Shown here piece after piece: positions 48,721 through 57,878 of a DNA stretch of 64,000 nucleotides. The DNA is from Pseudoalteromonas sp. OOF1S-7 (lineage in GTDB: Bacteria > Pseudomonadota > Gammaproteobacteria > Enterobacterales > Alteromonadaceae), in assembly GCF_022347765.1 (NCBI RefSeq), contig NZ_JAKRFZ010000017.1, forward strand, positions 1-64,000, read 5' to 3'. The position numbers were made by a program, and so were the translations under genes. The notes under the pieces are model-generated. The model did not search any database. It was not told the origin of the DNA and saw nothing but the letters and a program-made list of their open reading frames with translations. Within the stretch, counting starts at the first letter, position 1. Each line of letters begins with the position of its first letter.

Positions 48721-50193
48721 ATGTATACGAAGAAGTTTGACCTTGCGGGCATGATTACGATCCTCGATAACAATAATAACAGAGCAACCGGACTGGCAGC
48801 GGCATTGAGTTTTGTCGGGCAGCCGGCACAGGTGATTGCAGAGCCGGATTTTTCTCCCGATCTGTTAAGCCATCTGCAGGAGCCAGTGATCATCCTGGGT
48901 GCTTTGTCGCAGCACAATCATGAAGTACTGATTAAGTCTTTGCCCGCAGTGCCGTTCTTACTGATAGGGGAAACCTTACGGCCACTGCTCTCTTTAGCCA
49001 ATGTAATTGGTCTCATCACTGAGCCTTTTAGCCAGGAAGTGACCATGCAGCTATTGCACGATTGTCAGCAGTACCTACGCATGTTACCGGGCAAATCGAC
49101 ACAGCTGAATGATGCAAAGTCGTTTGATGGCCTGGTTGGCGATACTAAAGCCGTTAAAGAAGTGCGCTTTTTAATCTCCCAGGTGGCTAAAACAGATGCG
49201 AATGTATTGATCCTTGGTGAGTCAGGAACCGGTAAAGAGGTCGTTGCACGTAATGTGCACTTGCTATCCAACCGCAATACCGGTCCGTTTGTGCCAGTGA
49301 ACTGTGGTGCAATTCCTGGTGAGCTGCTGGAAAGCGAGTTGTTTGGTCACGAAAAAGGTGCATTTACCGGTGCAATTTCTGCGCGTAAAGGCCGTTTTGA
49401 ACTGGCACAAGGTGGGACATTATTTCTCGATGAAATAGGTGATATGCCATTGCAGATGCAGGTTAAGCTGTTACGTGTGTTGCAGGAAAGAAGCTATGAG
49501 CGAGTTGGAGGCACTAAGCCTATTCAGGCGGACGTCAGGGTTATCGCTGCGACGCACCGAAACCTGGAAACCATGATCGAAGAAGGCAAGTTCCGTGAGG
49601 ATTTATTTTATCGCCTCAATGTATTCCCCATTGAAAACCCTTCACTACGCGAACGTGCTGACGATATTCCATTATTATTGAAAGAATTACTACGCCGCGT
49701 TGCTGAGCAAGGTGGCAGTTCAGTCAAATTCACCGACCGTGCAATCGACAGCCTCAAAGCGCATAGCTGGCCTGGTAACATTCGTGAGCTGGCTAACCTG
49801 GTTGAGCGGATGGCCATTATGTTCCCGGAAAAAGTAGTGGATGTTACAGACTTACCGGGTAAGTATCGCTATATCGAAGTTGAGGCTTACGAACCCGAAT
49901 ATCCGGAAGAGCTGCTTGAAAAAGATGTTTTTAACGAGCTGTTCAGTGACGGGTTCAGTGATTTTGAAGATGAAGACGAAACGCAAGACCAGGGCAGTGT
50001 AGAACCCGGGCTGGGACGATTGCCAGATGATGGGATCGAGCTTAAAGAGTATCTGGCTGAGATGGAAATTAGCCTTATAACCCAAGCGCTGGAGCGCTAT
50101 GATTATGTGGTTGCCAGAGCGGCTGAGATACTCGGTGTACGGCGTACAACGCTGGTCGAAAAAATGAAAAAGTACAACCTAAACCGCGACTAG
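48721..50193 (+). CDS. flrA: FlrA, master sigma-54 activator of flagellar genes
   Basis: FlrA (FleQ family) sits at the top of the polar flagellar cascade and activates class II promoters with RpoN. The N-terminal receiver-like domain (MITILDNNNNRATGLAAALS) lacks the normal phospho-acceptor pattern, as in FleQ. The AAA+ domain has the Walker A GESGTGKEVVARNVHL, the sigma-54 contact loop GAFTGA in GHEKGAFTGAISARKG, and LFLDEIGDMP. The C-terminal Fis-type HTH is in RAAEILGVRRTTLVEKMKKY. The start is not certain: ATG 48721 or 48751, neither with a strong ribosome site. A terminator follows the gene, so it is alone. Confidence 0.93.
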   Translation: MYTKKFDLAGMITILDNNNNRATGLAAALSFVGQPAQVIAEPDFSPDLLSHLQEPVIILGALSQHNHEVLIKSLPAVPFLLIGETLRPLLSLANVIGLITEPFSQEVTMQLLHDCQQYLRMLPGKSTQLNDAKSFDGLVGDTKAVKEVRFLISQVAKTDANVLILGESGTGKEVVARNVHLLSNRNTGPFVPVNCGAIPGELLESELFGHEKGAFTGAISARKGRFELAQGGTLFLDEIGDMPLQMQVKLLRVLQERSYERVGGTKPIQADVRVIAATHRNLETMIEEGKFREDLFYRLNVFPIENPSLRERADDIPLLLKELLRRVAEQGGSSVKFTDRAIDSLKAHSWPGNIRELANLVERMAIMFPEKVVDVTDLPGKYRYIEVEAYEPEYPEELLEKDVFNELFSDGFSDFEDEDETQDQGSVEPGLGRLPDDGIELKEYLAEMEISLITQALERYDYVVARAAEILGVRRTTLVEKMKKYNLNRD

Positions 50194-50211
50194 CAATGAT
50201 TGTAAAATCCC

Positions 50212-50241
50212 AAAAACGGCGCTTTGATAGCGCCGTTTTTT
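50212..50241 (+). terminator. Terminator after flrA
   Basis: AAAAACGGCGCT TTGAT AGCGCCGTTTTTT is a strong stem with a T run, 19 bases after the flrA stop. Confidence 0.92.
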
Positions 50242-50341
50242 GTGGTCTCGAAAAAGCTGCCTGCCGGTCTTCCAGTCATAGTGGCTTTGGCCAAAAAGCA
50301 CCTGATGTTTTTGCGTCTATAACTAAGGCCCAAGGTATACT

Positions 50342-50956
50342 TTATTTTTGATTACTCAGTTGTGCTTGAATATCCAACTGCTGATACATCTCTAAAATCG
50401 GCGCCTTACAAAAGCAGTCGTCGTGATGATCATTGACCATGCCACAGGCCTGCATATGGGCGTAGACTGTAGTGGGTCCAAGAAACTTAAAACCCCGTTT
50501 TTTCAGATCTTTTGCGAATTGTGTACTGATCTCTGTAGTGGCCTGATAATCCTGCGGGCTATGGATCGTGCTCACGATTGGTTCAAAGTTAACAAACTGC
50601 CACTGGTAGTAAGCAAAACTTCCAAATTCTTGTTGTATCTCAATAAACCGCCTTGCGTTATTGATTGTTGCCTGGATTTTTAGTTTGTTACGAATGATCC
50701 CTGCGTTATCCATCAATTTAATGACGTCCTCTTCTGTCATCGCCGCGACCTTGTGTGGGTCAAATTGATGAAACGCCTCCCGGTAGTTGTCACGCTTTTT
50801 TAAAATGGTGTACCAGCTCAGACCCGCCTGCGCCGATTCCAGTGTAATAAACTCGAACAACTTAGTGTCTTCCAGTACGGGTTTTCCCCACTCTTCATCG
50901 TGATAGGCGACGTAATCTGGCTTGCTTAAGTCAACCCAGTGACAGCGTGTAGTCAT
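50342..50956 (-). CDS. tag: DNA-3-methyladenine glycosylase I (Tag)
   Basis: Tag removes 3-methyladenine from alkylated DNA in base-excision repair. The 204-residue protein has RCHWVDLSKPDYVAYHDEEW, the ESAQAGLSWYTILKKR segment with the active-site Glu, and KKRGFKFLGPTTVYAHMQAC. The zinc ligands (Cys near the start, His in YHDEEW, His and Cys in VNDHHDDCFC) are kept. The ATG at 50956 has AAGGA upstream and is preferred over upstream ATGs. It sits between flrA and flrB on the opposite strand, an unrelated passenger. Confidence 0.95.
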   Translation of the reverse strand: MTTRCHWVDLSKPDYVAYHDEEWGKPVLEDTKLFEFITLESAQAGLSWYTILKKRDNYREAFHQFDPHKVAAMTEEDVIKLMDNAGIIRNKLKIQATINNARRFIEIQQEFGSFAYYQWQFVNFEPIVSTIHSPQDYQATTEISTQFAKDLKKRGFKFLGPTTVYAHMQACGMVNDHHDDCFCKAPILEMYQQLDIQAQLSNQK

Positions 50957-51089
50957 GATATTGTCCTTAATGTTGGTGATAGACAAGCGTCAGTTTAGCG
51001 TATATTTAATCGCTGTACAAATAAACAGTGTCAAACTTTTGATGGCAAGTAATCAGATATAATCCACTGAATTTAATGGAAATTAAAAC

Positions 51090-51107
51090 TGGCATGCCAA
51101 TTGCTTT
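51090..51107 (+). promoter_or_regulatory. Sigma-54 promoter of flrBC
   Basis: TGGCATGCCAATTGCTTT has GG at 51091-51092 and GC at 51103-51104 with ten bases between. It lies about 33 bases before the flrB ATG and would be the FlrA-activated class II promoter. Confidence 0.9.
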
Positions 51108-51139
51108 ATCTGTGTATCTAGGTTTATGAGAGCAATATC

Positions 51140-52252
51140 ATGGCATTAGCAAAAGTGATTAATCCACAATTTGTGCCAACCACTCAGTACAATCCTTGCT
51201 TATTGCAAGAAGCGTATATGGGCGAGCTGAGCGATCTGCGACAGCAGGCTAGCTGGTTGAGTCATCTGGTCGATACCATGCCAGCCGGTGTGGTGGTACT
51301 GGATGGTCAGGGCATGATAGCCAAGGCGAATCAGATAGCCATTGATATGCTAGGCGAACCTCTGGAAGGAGAAAAATGGTTCAGCATTATCCAGCGTTCA
51401 TTTTGCCCACAGCAGGATGATGGCCATGAAGTGTCTCTCAAAGACGGACGTCTGATCAAACTCGATATTACTGCCCTGACCCCGGAGCCCGGGCAGTTGA
51501 TCCTAATGACAGATCTGACGGAAACAAGGCGTCTGCAAGCGCGTGTAGCCCATATGCAGCGCCTAAGCGCACTGGGTAAAATGGTCGCCTCTCTGGCGCA
51601 CCAGGTACGTACGCCTTTATCTGCTGCCATGTTGTATGGTGCAAATCTGGGCAGCAGTAAACTACCGGCACAGTCACGGGATAAGTTCCACTCTAAGCTG
51701 ATGTCGCGTCTTAAAGATCTTGAAAATCAGGTCAATGATATGCTGTTGTTCGCAAAAAGTGGAGAGCAACAGGTAATTGAGCGCGTTTCAATGCAACAGC
51801 TGCTGAGTGAGGTCAAAGCCGGTGCCGATGCCATGGTATCACTGCATAAGGCAGAGTTAACCGTGGAGTTACCCGAGCCGGATATTGAAATTCTGGGCAA
51901 TAAGACGGCACTGGCCAGTGCAATTCAGAATCTGATCCACAACAGCGTGCAACATATTGGCGCGGGTGCCAAAATAAAGATTTGCGCCAAGCGAGAGCCT
52001 GGTACGGATACCGTACGTATCAGTGTTGCAGACAACGGTCCCGGTGTTGACCTGAGCCAGGCAAGCAAATTATTTGAACCATTTTATACGACTAAATCAC
52101 AAGGCACTGGCCTGGGGTTAGCCGTCGTCAACTCCGTTGCCCATTCGCACAAAGGCCGGGTTGACGTTAGCAACAACGAAAGCGGAGGCGCATGTTTTAG
52201 CATGCTACTGCCCATTTCCAGCGAACATTCATCATTACAGGAGGCCGTATGA
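51140..52252 (+). CDS. flrB: FlrB sensor histidine kinase
   Basis: FlrB phosphorylates FlrC to activate class III flagellar genes. The 370-residue protein has no membrane segment. It has a PAS-like N-terminal part (TMPAGVVVLDGQGMIAKANQ), the HisKA motif with His154 in SLAHQVRTPLSAAML, and the HATPase domain with NLIHNSVQHIGAGAKI, VADNGPGVDLSQ and GTGLGLAVVNSVA. It overlaps flrC by four bases (ATGA), so both are coupled. Confidence 0.94.
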   Translation: MALAKVINPQFVPTTQYNPCLLQEAYMGELSDLRQQASWLSHLVDTMPAGVVVLDGQGMIAKANQIAIDMLGEPLEGEKWFSIIQRSFCPQQDDGHEVSLKDGRLIKLDITALTPEPGQLILMTDLTETRRLQARVAHMQRLSALGKMVASLAHQVRTPLSAAMLYGANLGSSKLPAQSRDKFHSKLMSRLKDLENQVNDMLLFAKSGEQQVIERVSMQQLLSEVKAGADAMVSLHKAELTVELPEPDIEILGNKTALASAIQNLIHNSVQHIGAGAKIKICAKREPGTDTVRISVADNGPGVDLSQASKLFEPFYTTKSQGTGLGLAVVNSVAHSHKGRVDVSNNESGGACFSMLLPISSEHSSLQEAV

Positions 52253-53658
52253 GCAACAAAATTTTGGTTGTAGAAGACGATGCCGGGTTGCGTGAAGCAC
52301 TGATTGACACCCTTGAAATATCGGGATTTGAGTGCGTCGAAGCTGATAGCGCTGAGCAGGCAGTCTTATTGCTAAAAGAACAGGCATTTTCACTGTTGGT
52401 CAGTGATGTACAAATGGGGGCGATGAGTGGTCTGGATCTACTCAGATCGGTGAAGCTCAATTACCCTGAGTTGCCAGTGTTAATGATGACCGCCTATGCC
52501 ACGATTGACGATGCGGTTGAAGCGATGAGACTTGGCGCGATTGATTATATGGCCAAGCCCTTTGCGCCTGAAGTATTGCTGAACATGGTCAGTCGCTATA
52601 TGCCCGAGAAAGAGAAAGAAACGGATGGCCCGGTTGTGGCTGACAGCAAAAGTCTCGAGCTGCTTGAGCTTGCCAAAAAAGTGGCCCGCTCAGATGCCAG
52701 TGTGATGGTGTTGGGTCCCAGTGGCTCAGGCAAAGAGGTACTTGCTCGTTACATCCATGACCGTTCAGAGCGCGCTGATCAGCCATTTGTGGCCATTAAC
52801 TGTGCGGCGATCCCGGAAAATATGCTGGAAGCCACTTTGTTTGGTTATGAAAAGGGCGCCTTTACTGGTGCAATTGCAGCCTGTCCGGGTAAGTTCGAAC
52901 AGGCACAGAAAGGCACCATTTTGTTGGATGAAATCACCGAAATGGATCTGGGCTTACAAGCCAAATTACTGCGGGTACTACAAGAAAGGGAAGTTGAACG
53001 TCTCGGGGGTCGCAAAACGATTGAGCTGGATGTTCGGGTTCTGGCAACCAGTAACCGAGACCTCAAAGAGGCAGTGAAGGATGGCGTATTCCGTGAAGAC
53101 CTTTATTACCGGCTTAATGTGTTTCCTTTAACCTGGCTACCACTGGCTGAGCGCTGTGGCGATGTTGTGCCACTGGCGGAACATCTGTTACAGCGTCATT
53201 GTGACAAAGCCGGAAAACTGACGCCCACGCTATCGCCGTGTGCCAAAGACAAGCTGCTCAGCCATGCCTGGCCTGGTAACGTCAGAGAGTTAGATAATGT
53301 AGTACAGCGGGCGTTGATCCTACAGCAGGGAGCAAGCATTACCGCTGATGACATCTTTATTGAGAATTTTTCTCCCGTTTTTAGCTGCACAGCGCAACAG
53401 CCACCTGAACAACCTGTAGCATTGACCGTCACCGATGTTGAACCTGCTGATCAGGCTGACATCAATATGGCTGACGATGCCGACGGCTTGAGCTATAAAG
53501 AAGAGTTGCAGGACAAAGAACATCAGATCATTCTGGACACGCTGAACCGTTGCAATGGTAAGCGTAAGGATGTGGCTGAGTTGCTTGGGATCAGCCCAAG
53601 AACACTCAGATATAAGCTGGCCAGAATGCGCGATTTGGGGTTACCCGTACCGGCCTGA
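52249..53658 (+). CDS. flrC: FlrC response regulator, sigma-54 activator
   Basis: FlrC (FleR family) activates class III flagellar genes such as hook, rod and the sigma-54 flagellin. The 469-residue protein starts with a receiver domain (ILVVEDDAGLREALIDTLEI, phospho-acceptor Asp53 in VSDVQMG, and Lys in YMAKPFAPE). The AAA+ domain has LGPSGSGKEVLARYIHD, the GAFTGA loop in GYEKGAFTGAIAACPG and TILLDEITEMD. The C-terminal Fis-type HTH is in RKDVAELLGISPRTLRYKLA. It is followed by a terminator. Confidence 0.95.
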   Translation: MSNKILVVEDDAGLREALIDTLEISGFECVEADSAEQAVLLLKEQAFSLLVSDVQMGAMSGLDLLRSVKLNYPELPVLMMTAYATIDDAVEAMRLGAIDYMAKPFAPEVLLNMVSRYMPEKEKETDGPVVADSKSLELLELAKKVARSDASVMVLGPSGSGKEVLARYIHDRSERADQPFVAINCAAIPENMLEATLFGYEKGAFTGAIAACPGKFEQAQKGTILLDEITEMDLGLQAKLLRVLQEREVERLGGRKTIELDVRVLATSNRDLKEAVKDGVFREDLYYRLNVFPLTWLPLAERCGDVVPLAEHLLQRHCDKAGKLTPTLSPCAKDKLLSHAWPGNVRELDNVVQRALILQQGASITADDIFIENFSPVFSCTAQQPPEQPVALTVTDVEPADQADINMADDADGLSYKEELQDKEHQIILDTLNRCNGKRKDVAELLGISPRTLRYKLARMRDLGLPVPA

Positions 53659-53673
53659 GTTGCAAACCATACC

Positions 53674-53700
53674 ATCCGGGCAATCATTGCCCGGATTTCC
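53674..53700 (+). terminator. Terminator after flrC
   Basis: ATCCGGGCAA TCA TTGCCCGGAT is a perfect ten-base stem with a three-base loop, followed by TTCCC. The T tail is short, but the stem is strong. Confidence 0.8.
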
Positions 53701-53783
53701 CGTCTTTCATAATGAGAAGTGTCACTGTCAAAAATTCGACTCTGTGATTTGTTGTGTAATTCATTGAATTTATTGAATTTATT

Positions 53784-53803
53784 TGTGGCATGATTTGTGC
53801 TTT
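53784..53803 (+). promoter_or_regulatory. Sigma-54 promoter of the fliE operon
   Basis: TGTGGCATGATTTGTGCTTT has GG at 53787-53788 and GC at 53799-53800, ten bases apart. It lies about 40 bases before fliE and would drive fliEFGH. Confidence 0.88.
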
Positions 53804-53840
53804 ATTAGAGTTATGTATAACTCACAAAGTGAGCCAGACC

Positions 53841-54182
53841 ATGAAAATTCAATCTACCGGGCTGTACCAGGAAATGCAGGCAATGGCCTCAGAGGCCGGC
53901 CGTGTCAGACCTCAGGACCCGAATAAGCTACCCGTTCAGGCAACGGCTGCAACATCAAGCGCCCAGTTTGGCGACTTACTCAGTGATGCACTCAATACGG
54001 TTGCGGGGTTACAACGAGATGCTAAAGAAAAGGTCACCGCAGTTGAAATGGGGGATCGTAGTGTATCTTTAGCAGAAGCGATGATTGCCAAAAACAAATC
54101 ATCGGTGGCTTTTGATGCCACAATGCAGGTCAGAAATAAGCTGATCGAAGCATATAAAGACATCATGAGCATGCCGGTATAA
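53841..54182 (+). CDS. fliE: Flagellar hook-basal body protein FliE
   Basis: FliE connects the MS ring to the rod. The 113-residue protein has the family helices with SAQFGDLLSDALNTVAGLQR and SVSLAEAMIAKNKSSVAFDA, and ends with VRNKLIEAYKDIMSMPV. The ATG at 53841 is chosen because it gives the family N-terminus; an upstream in-frame start would add 17 residues that overlap the promoter. It is the first gene of the fli operon. Confidence 0.96.
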   Translation: MKIQSTGLYQEMQAMASEAGRVRPQDPNKLPVQATAATSSAQFGDLLSDALNTVAGLQRDAKEKVTAVEMGDRSVSLAEAMIAKNKSSVAFDATMQVRNKLIEAYKDIMSMPV

Positions 54183-54205
54183 ACAGAGTTTAGTGGAGAG
54201 TAATC

Positions 54206-55924
54206 GTGGCTACCAATCAATCAACCGATCTGGCACTTGCTGATGGACAACCAGTTCCTGGTGCAGGTGGTGATGCAGATACGCAACAAGAGCAAAAATC
54301 GGGCTACTTTAGTGCTTTGAGCGGTGTTGATATGCTCCGCCAGGTTACTTTGGTGATCGCACTGGCTATCTGCCTGGCAATCGCTATTTTCATCATTATA
54401 TGGGCACGTCAGCCCGATATGCGCCCGTTAGGTCAATACCCGACTGAAGAGCTGGTCCAGACTCTGGATTTTCTGGATGCGCAGAAAATCGAATATGACC
54501 TGGATGGCAATACCATCATGGTCGCAGAATCTGACTATCAGGATATCAAGTTGAGAATGGCCCGTGACGGGTTCAGTCAGGCCCCCAGCAGCGGTACCGA
54601 TATCTTAATGCAGGATATGGGCTTTGGTGTGAGTCAACGGCTTGAGCGTGAGCGCCTTAAGCATAGCCGTGAACAACAGCTGGCACGCACAATAGAAGAG
54701 CTTCAAGACATCAACCGTGCCAAAGTTTTATTGGCTATTCCCAAAGAAAACGTATTTGCACGCCGTGAAAAACAGCCGTCAGCGACTGTGGTGGTGACGT
54801 TGAAGCGTGGCCGGACACTGGACAGCGAAGAAGTGGATTCCATCGTCGATATTGTTGCATCTGCTGTGCAAGGTTTGACGCCAGCTCGAGTAACCGTGAC
54901 AGATCAGAATGGTCGCTTGCTCAATTCCGGTTCTCAGGACTCGCTGGCTGCACGATCTCGTAAAGAATATGAAATTGAGCGCAAGCGCGAGCAGGAATAT
55001 CTGGAAAAAATCGACAGCATTATGATCCCGGTAGTGGGGCTGGGTAAATACACAGCGCAGGTTGATCTGACAATGGACTTCAGCGCGGTAGAAGAAACCC
55101 AAAAACGCTTTAATCCGGACTTACCTGCGGTACGCAGTGAAACTACATTTGAAGAGAATAATGTAGGCGGCCTGGCCGTGGGTATCCCGGGTGCGCTGAC
55201 AAACCAACCGCCAGTAAACTCCAACATCCCTGAAGTGGCTGGCCAGGGCAATGGTTCAGGCACAACTCCGTCACGTATTCATAAAGAAGCCACACGTAAC
55301 TATGAGCTGGATACCACCATTTCTCATAAGCGTCAGCAAACTGGCGTGATCCGTCGTATCAGTGTCTCAGTCGCGGTCGACTATATGAACAAACCGGATG
55401 CTGAAGGTAATATGGTGATGACGGCACGTTCACAAGAAGAACTCAATAACATACGTCGTTTATTGCAAGGTGGTGTGGGCTTTGATATGCAGCGTGGTGA
55501 TGCACTGGAAGTGGTGACCGTCCCATTTGTGCGTGAAAATATTCTTGAAGAGAGTGATTTACCACTGTGGGAACAAGAGTGGTTTATGAAAACCATCCGG
55601 TTGGTCATGGGCGCATTGGTTATTATTGTGCTGATTTTGGCGGTTGTCAGACCTATGCTGAAACGCCTGATTTACCCGGAAGATACGCTGGAAGAGTATG
55701 ATGAAGATGCGCTAACCTCAGGAGTAGACCTTGGCGACAGTACTTTAGATATGCTAAACAATGACTTTGATGAATCAGCAGTTGGCTTCTCTTCCGATGG
55801 TACATTACAATTGCCAGACTTACATGGTGACGAAGACTTGCTTAAAGCGGTTCGTGCACTGGTTGCCAATGAGCCAGAGCTGTCTTCTCAAGTAGTCAAA
55901 GCATGGTTAACTGAAGATGAGTGA
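54206..55924 (+). CDS. fliF: Flagellar MS-ring protein FliF
   Basis: FliF forms the membrane ring that anchors the rod and holds FliG. The 572-residue protein has two membrane segments: residues about 50-70 (VTLVIALAICLAIAIFIIIW) and about 470-490 (LVMGALVIIVLILAVVRPML). Between them lie the periplasmic ring domains with SQAPSSGTDILMQDMGFGVS and LERTIEELQDI-type text. The acidic C-terminal tail binds FliG. The start codon is GTG with GGAGAG before it. It overlaps fliG by eight bases. Confidence 0.97.
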   Translation: MATNQSTDLALADGQPVPGAGGDADTQQEQKSGYFSALSGVDMLRQVTLVIALAICLAIAIFIIIWARQPDMRPLGQYPTEELVQTLDFLDAQKIEYDLDGNTIMVAESDYQDIKLRMARDGFSQAPSSGTDILMQDMGFGVSQRLERERLKHSREQQLARTIEELQDINRAKVLLAIPKENVFARREKQPSATVVVTLKRGRTLDSEEVDSIVDIVASAVQGLTPARVTVTDQNGRLLNSGSQDSLAARSRKEYEIERKREQEYLEKIDSIMIPVVGLGKYTAQVDLTMDFSAVEETQKRFNPDLPAVRSETTFEENNVGGLAVGIPGALTNQPPVNSNIPEVAGQGNGSGTTPSRIHKEATRNYELDTTISHKRQQTGVIRRISVSVAVDYMNKPDAEGNMVMTARSQEELNNIRRLLQGGVGFDMQRGDALEVVTVPFVRENILEESDLPLWEQEWFMKTIRLVMGALVIIVLILAVVRPMLKRLIYPEDTLEEYDEDALTSGVDLGDSTLDMLNNDFDESAVGFSSDGTLQLPDLHGDEDLLKAVRALVANEPELSSQVVKAWLTEDE

Positions 55925-56957
55925 TGAAGAACAAAAACAACTGCCGCCGGCATTTGATGTAGACAAACTGGATGGGGTCGACAAGGCTGCCATCCTGCTA
56001 CTGAGCCTGACGGAAGAAGATGCCGCCCAGATCCTGAAGCATCTGGAACCCAAACAGGTTCAGAAAGTGGGCATGGCGATGGCGGCACTCGATGATTTGT
56101 CGCAGGCAAAAATCAGTGCGGTACACAATCTGTTTATCGAACAGATCCAAAGCTTCAGTACCATTGGCTTCCAGTCAGAAGACTTCATTAAGAAGGCACT
56201 GACAGCGGCACTGGGTGAAGATAAGGCAGCCAGCCTGATCGATCAAATTGTGATGGGCTCAGGTGCTAAAGGTCTGGATTCACTGAAATGGATGGACTCC
56301 AAACAGGTGGCTAATATCATCCGGAACGAGCACCCGCAGATCCAGACAATTGTATTATCTTATCTGGAGCCGGAACAGTCCGCCGAGATATTGTCTCAGT
56401 TCCCGGAGAAAGTTCGTCTCGACCTGACAATGCGTATCGCTAACCTGGAAGAAGTTCAGCCTGCGGCACTGCAAGAGCTGAACGAAATCATGGAGAAACA
56501 GTTCGCCGGTCAGGCCGGTGCGCAGGCTGCGAAAATGGGTGGTCTGAAAGCCGCTGCGGATATTATGAACTACCTGGATACCAACATTGAGGGCCAGTTA
56601 ATGGACTCTATCCGTGAACATGATGAAGAGATGTCACAGCAAATTCAGGACCTGATGTTTGTCTTTGAAAACCTTATGGATGTAGAGGACAGGGGGATTC
56701 AGGCGATTCTGCGAGAAGTGCAGCAGGACGTGCTGATGAAAGCCATTAAAGGCGCCGATGACTCTCTGAAAGACAAGATCATGAAGAACATGTCTAAACG
56801 TGCCGCAGAAATGATGGCCGATGATCTGGAGGCCATGCCTCCTGTGCGGATCAGTGAAGTAGAAGCGGCGCAAAAAGAGATCCTGGCAACGGCTCGGCGT
56901 CTTGCTGACTCGGGTGAAATTATGCTCGGTGGTGGTGGTGGTGAGGAGTTCCTGTAA
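55917..56957 (+). CDS. fliG: Flagellar motor switch protein FliG
   Basis: FliG is the rotor part that takes torque from the stator. The 346-residue protein has the N-terminal domain with DKAAILLLSLTEEDAAQILK, the middle domain with RNEHPQIQTIVLSYLEPEQS, the EHPQ motif being typical, and the C-terminal domain with MFVFENLMDVEDRGIQAILR, where the charged torque residues lie. It ends with a Gly-rich GGGGGEEFL tail. It is coupled to fliF by overlap. Confidence 0.97.
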   Translation: MSDEEQKQLPPAFDVDKLDGVDKAAILLLSLTEEDAAQILKHLEPKQVQKVGMAMAALDDLSQAKISAVHNLFIEQIQSFSTIGFQSEDFIKKALTAALGEDKAASLIDQIVMGSGAKGLDSLKWMDSKQVANIIRNEHPQIQTIVLSYLEPEQSAEILSQFPEKVRLDLTMRIANLEEVQPAALQELNEIMEKQFAGQAGAQAAKMGGLKAAADIMNYLDTNIEGQLMDSIREHDEEMSQQIQDLMFVFENLMDVEDRGIQAILREVQQDVLMKAIKGADDSLKDKIMKNMSKRAAEMMADDLEAMPPVRISEVEAAQKEILATARRLADSGEIMLGGGGGEEFL

Positions 56958-56960
56958 GCC

Positions 56961-57776
56961 ATGGCAGAAAAAAAGTTATATCGTGGTAAACCGGTCAGCT
57001 CTGAAGCGCTGGATGAACTGTTAGAAAACTGGCCGATCCCAGATGTGGAGGAGGACTTGAGTAAGTACTCAGGGCGTTCAACGGCAATGGGGACACCTCT
57101 TGAGGAGCTTTATCAGCAAAAAGTGAAACACGCCGAGCCGGAACCTGAAGAAGAAACCGTCCCAACGCTGACCCTTGAAGAGCTGGAGCAGATAAGGCAA
57201 GACGCATATGAAGAAGGGCTCAAGCAGGGCCATGAACAGGGTTATATCGAGGGTTTTGACAAAGGCGTCAGTGAAGGCAAAGAAGCTGGTTACAAAGAAG
57301 GCGTCACGCTCGGTAAAGAGCAGGGGATCGAAGAATCTAAGCCCCTGATAGAAGAGCGCCTGCATGCTTTGTCTGCGTTACTGGAGGCCACCCAAAAACC
57401 CCTGCGCCAGATAGATGAAGCAGCAGAAAAGCAACTACTACAACTCGTCAATTTATTGGCAGAGCAAGTGATTTTTGAGCAGGTTAAGACGCGCCCGGAG
57501 CTTATTTTGCAAGCACTGAAGAAGGGGATTGATGCGTTACCACTGCATGATACGCAGATGCGGATCAATTTGCATCCCGATGATCTGGCGCTGGTCAAAG
57601 AGGCGTATGGTGAAGACACCATTGCTGAGCAACACTGGCAACTCGTACCCGAACCGACTCTTGAGCGGGGGGGATGTCAGATCAGAACTCCTGAATCGTC
57701 CATCGACTTAAGTCTTAAAAATCGCATCAGCGAAGTGCTTGGCAGCTTCTTACAAGGTAACGGTGTGGACTCCTGA
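56961..57776 (+). CDS. fliH: Flagellar export regulator FliH
   Basis: FliH binds the export ATPase FliI and controls it. The 271-residue protein has an acidic, disordered N-terminus and repeated Gly-x-x-x-Gly helices (EGLKQGHEQGYIEGFDKGVS, EGKEAGYKEGVTLGKEQG), typical of FliH. The C-terminal half is the FliH/HrpE domain (LLQLVNLLAEQVIFEQVKTR, with LNPDDLA-like NLHPDDLALVKEAYG). It is three bases after fliG and is followed by a hairpin at 57788-57815. Confidence 0.95.
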   Translation: MAEKKLYRGKPVSSEALDELLENWPIPDVEEDLSKYSGRSTAMGTPLEELYQQKVKHAEPEPEEETVPTLTLEELEQIRQDAYEEGLKQGHEQGYIEGFDKGVSEGKEAGYKEGVTLGKEQGIEESKPLIEERLHALSALLEATQKPLRQIDEAAEKQLLQLVNLLAEQVIFEQVKTRPELILQALKKGIDALPLHDTQMRINLHPDDLALVKEAYGEDTIAEQHWQLVPEPTLERGGCQIRTPESSIDLSLKNRISEVLGSFLQGNGVDS

Positions 57777-57787
57777 ACCACACCATA

Positions 57788-57815
57788 ATGCGGTGTACTC
57801 ACCGAGTCACCGCAT
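57788..57815 (+). terminator. Possible weak terminator after fliH
   Basis: ATGCGGTG and CACCGCAT form an eight-base stem with a 12-base loop; no T tail follows. It lies between the fliH stop and the fliI promoter and may only lower readthrough. Confidence 0.45.
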
Positions 57816-57826
57816 AGTGATAAATA

Positions 57827-57845
57827 TTGGTGTGTTTTTTGCATG
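57827..57845 (+). promoter_or_regulatory. Sigma-54 promoter of fliI
   Basis: TTGGTGTGTTTTTTGCATG has GG at 57829-57830 and GC at 57841-57842, ten bases apart. It lies about 33 bases before fliI. Together with the hairpin before, it splits the fli cluster into fliEFGH and fliIJ. Confidence 0.75.
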
Positions 57846-57878
57846 AGTGAATTATCTGAACTTTTTCACCGATAACAA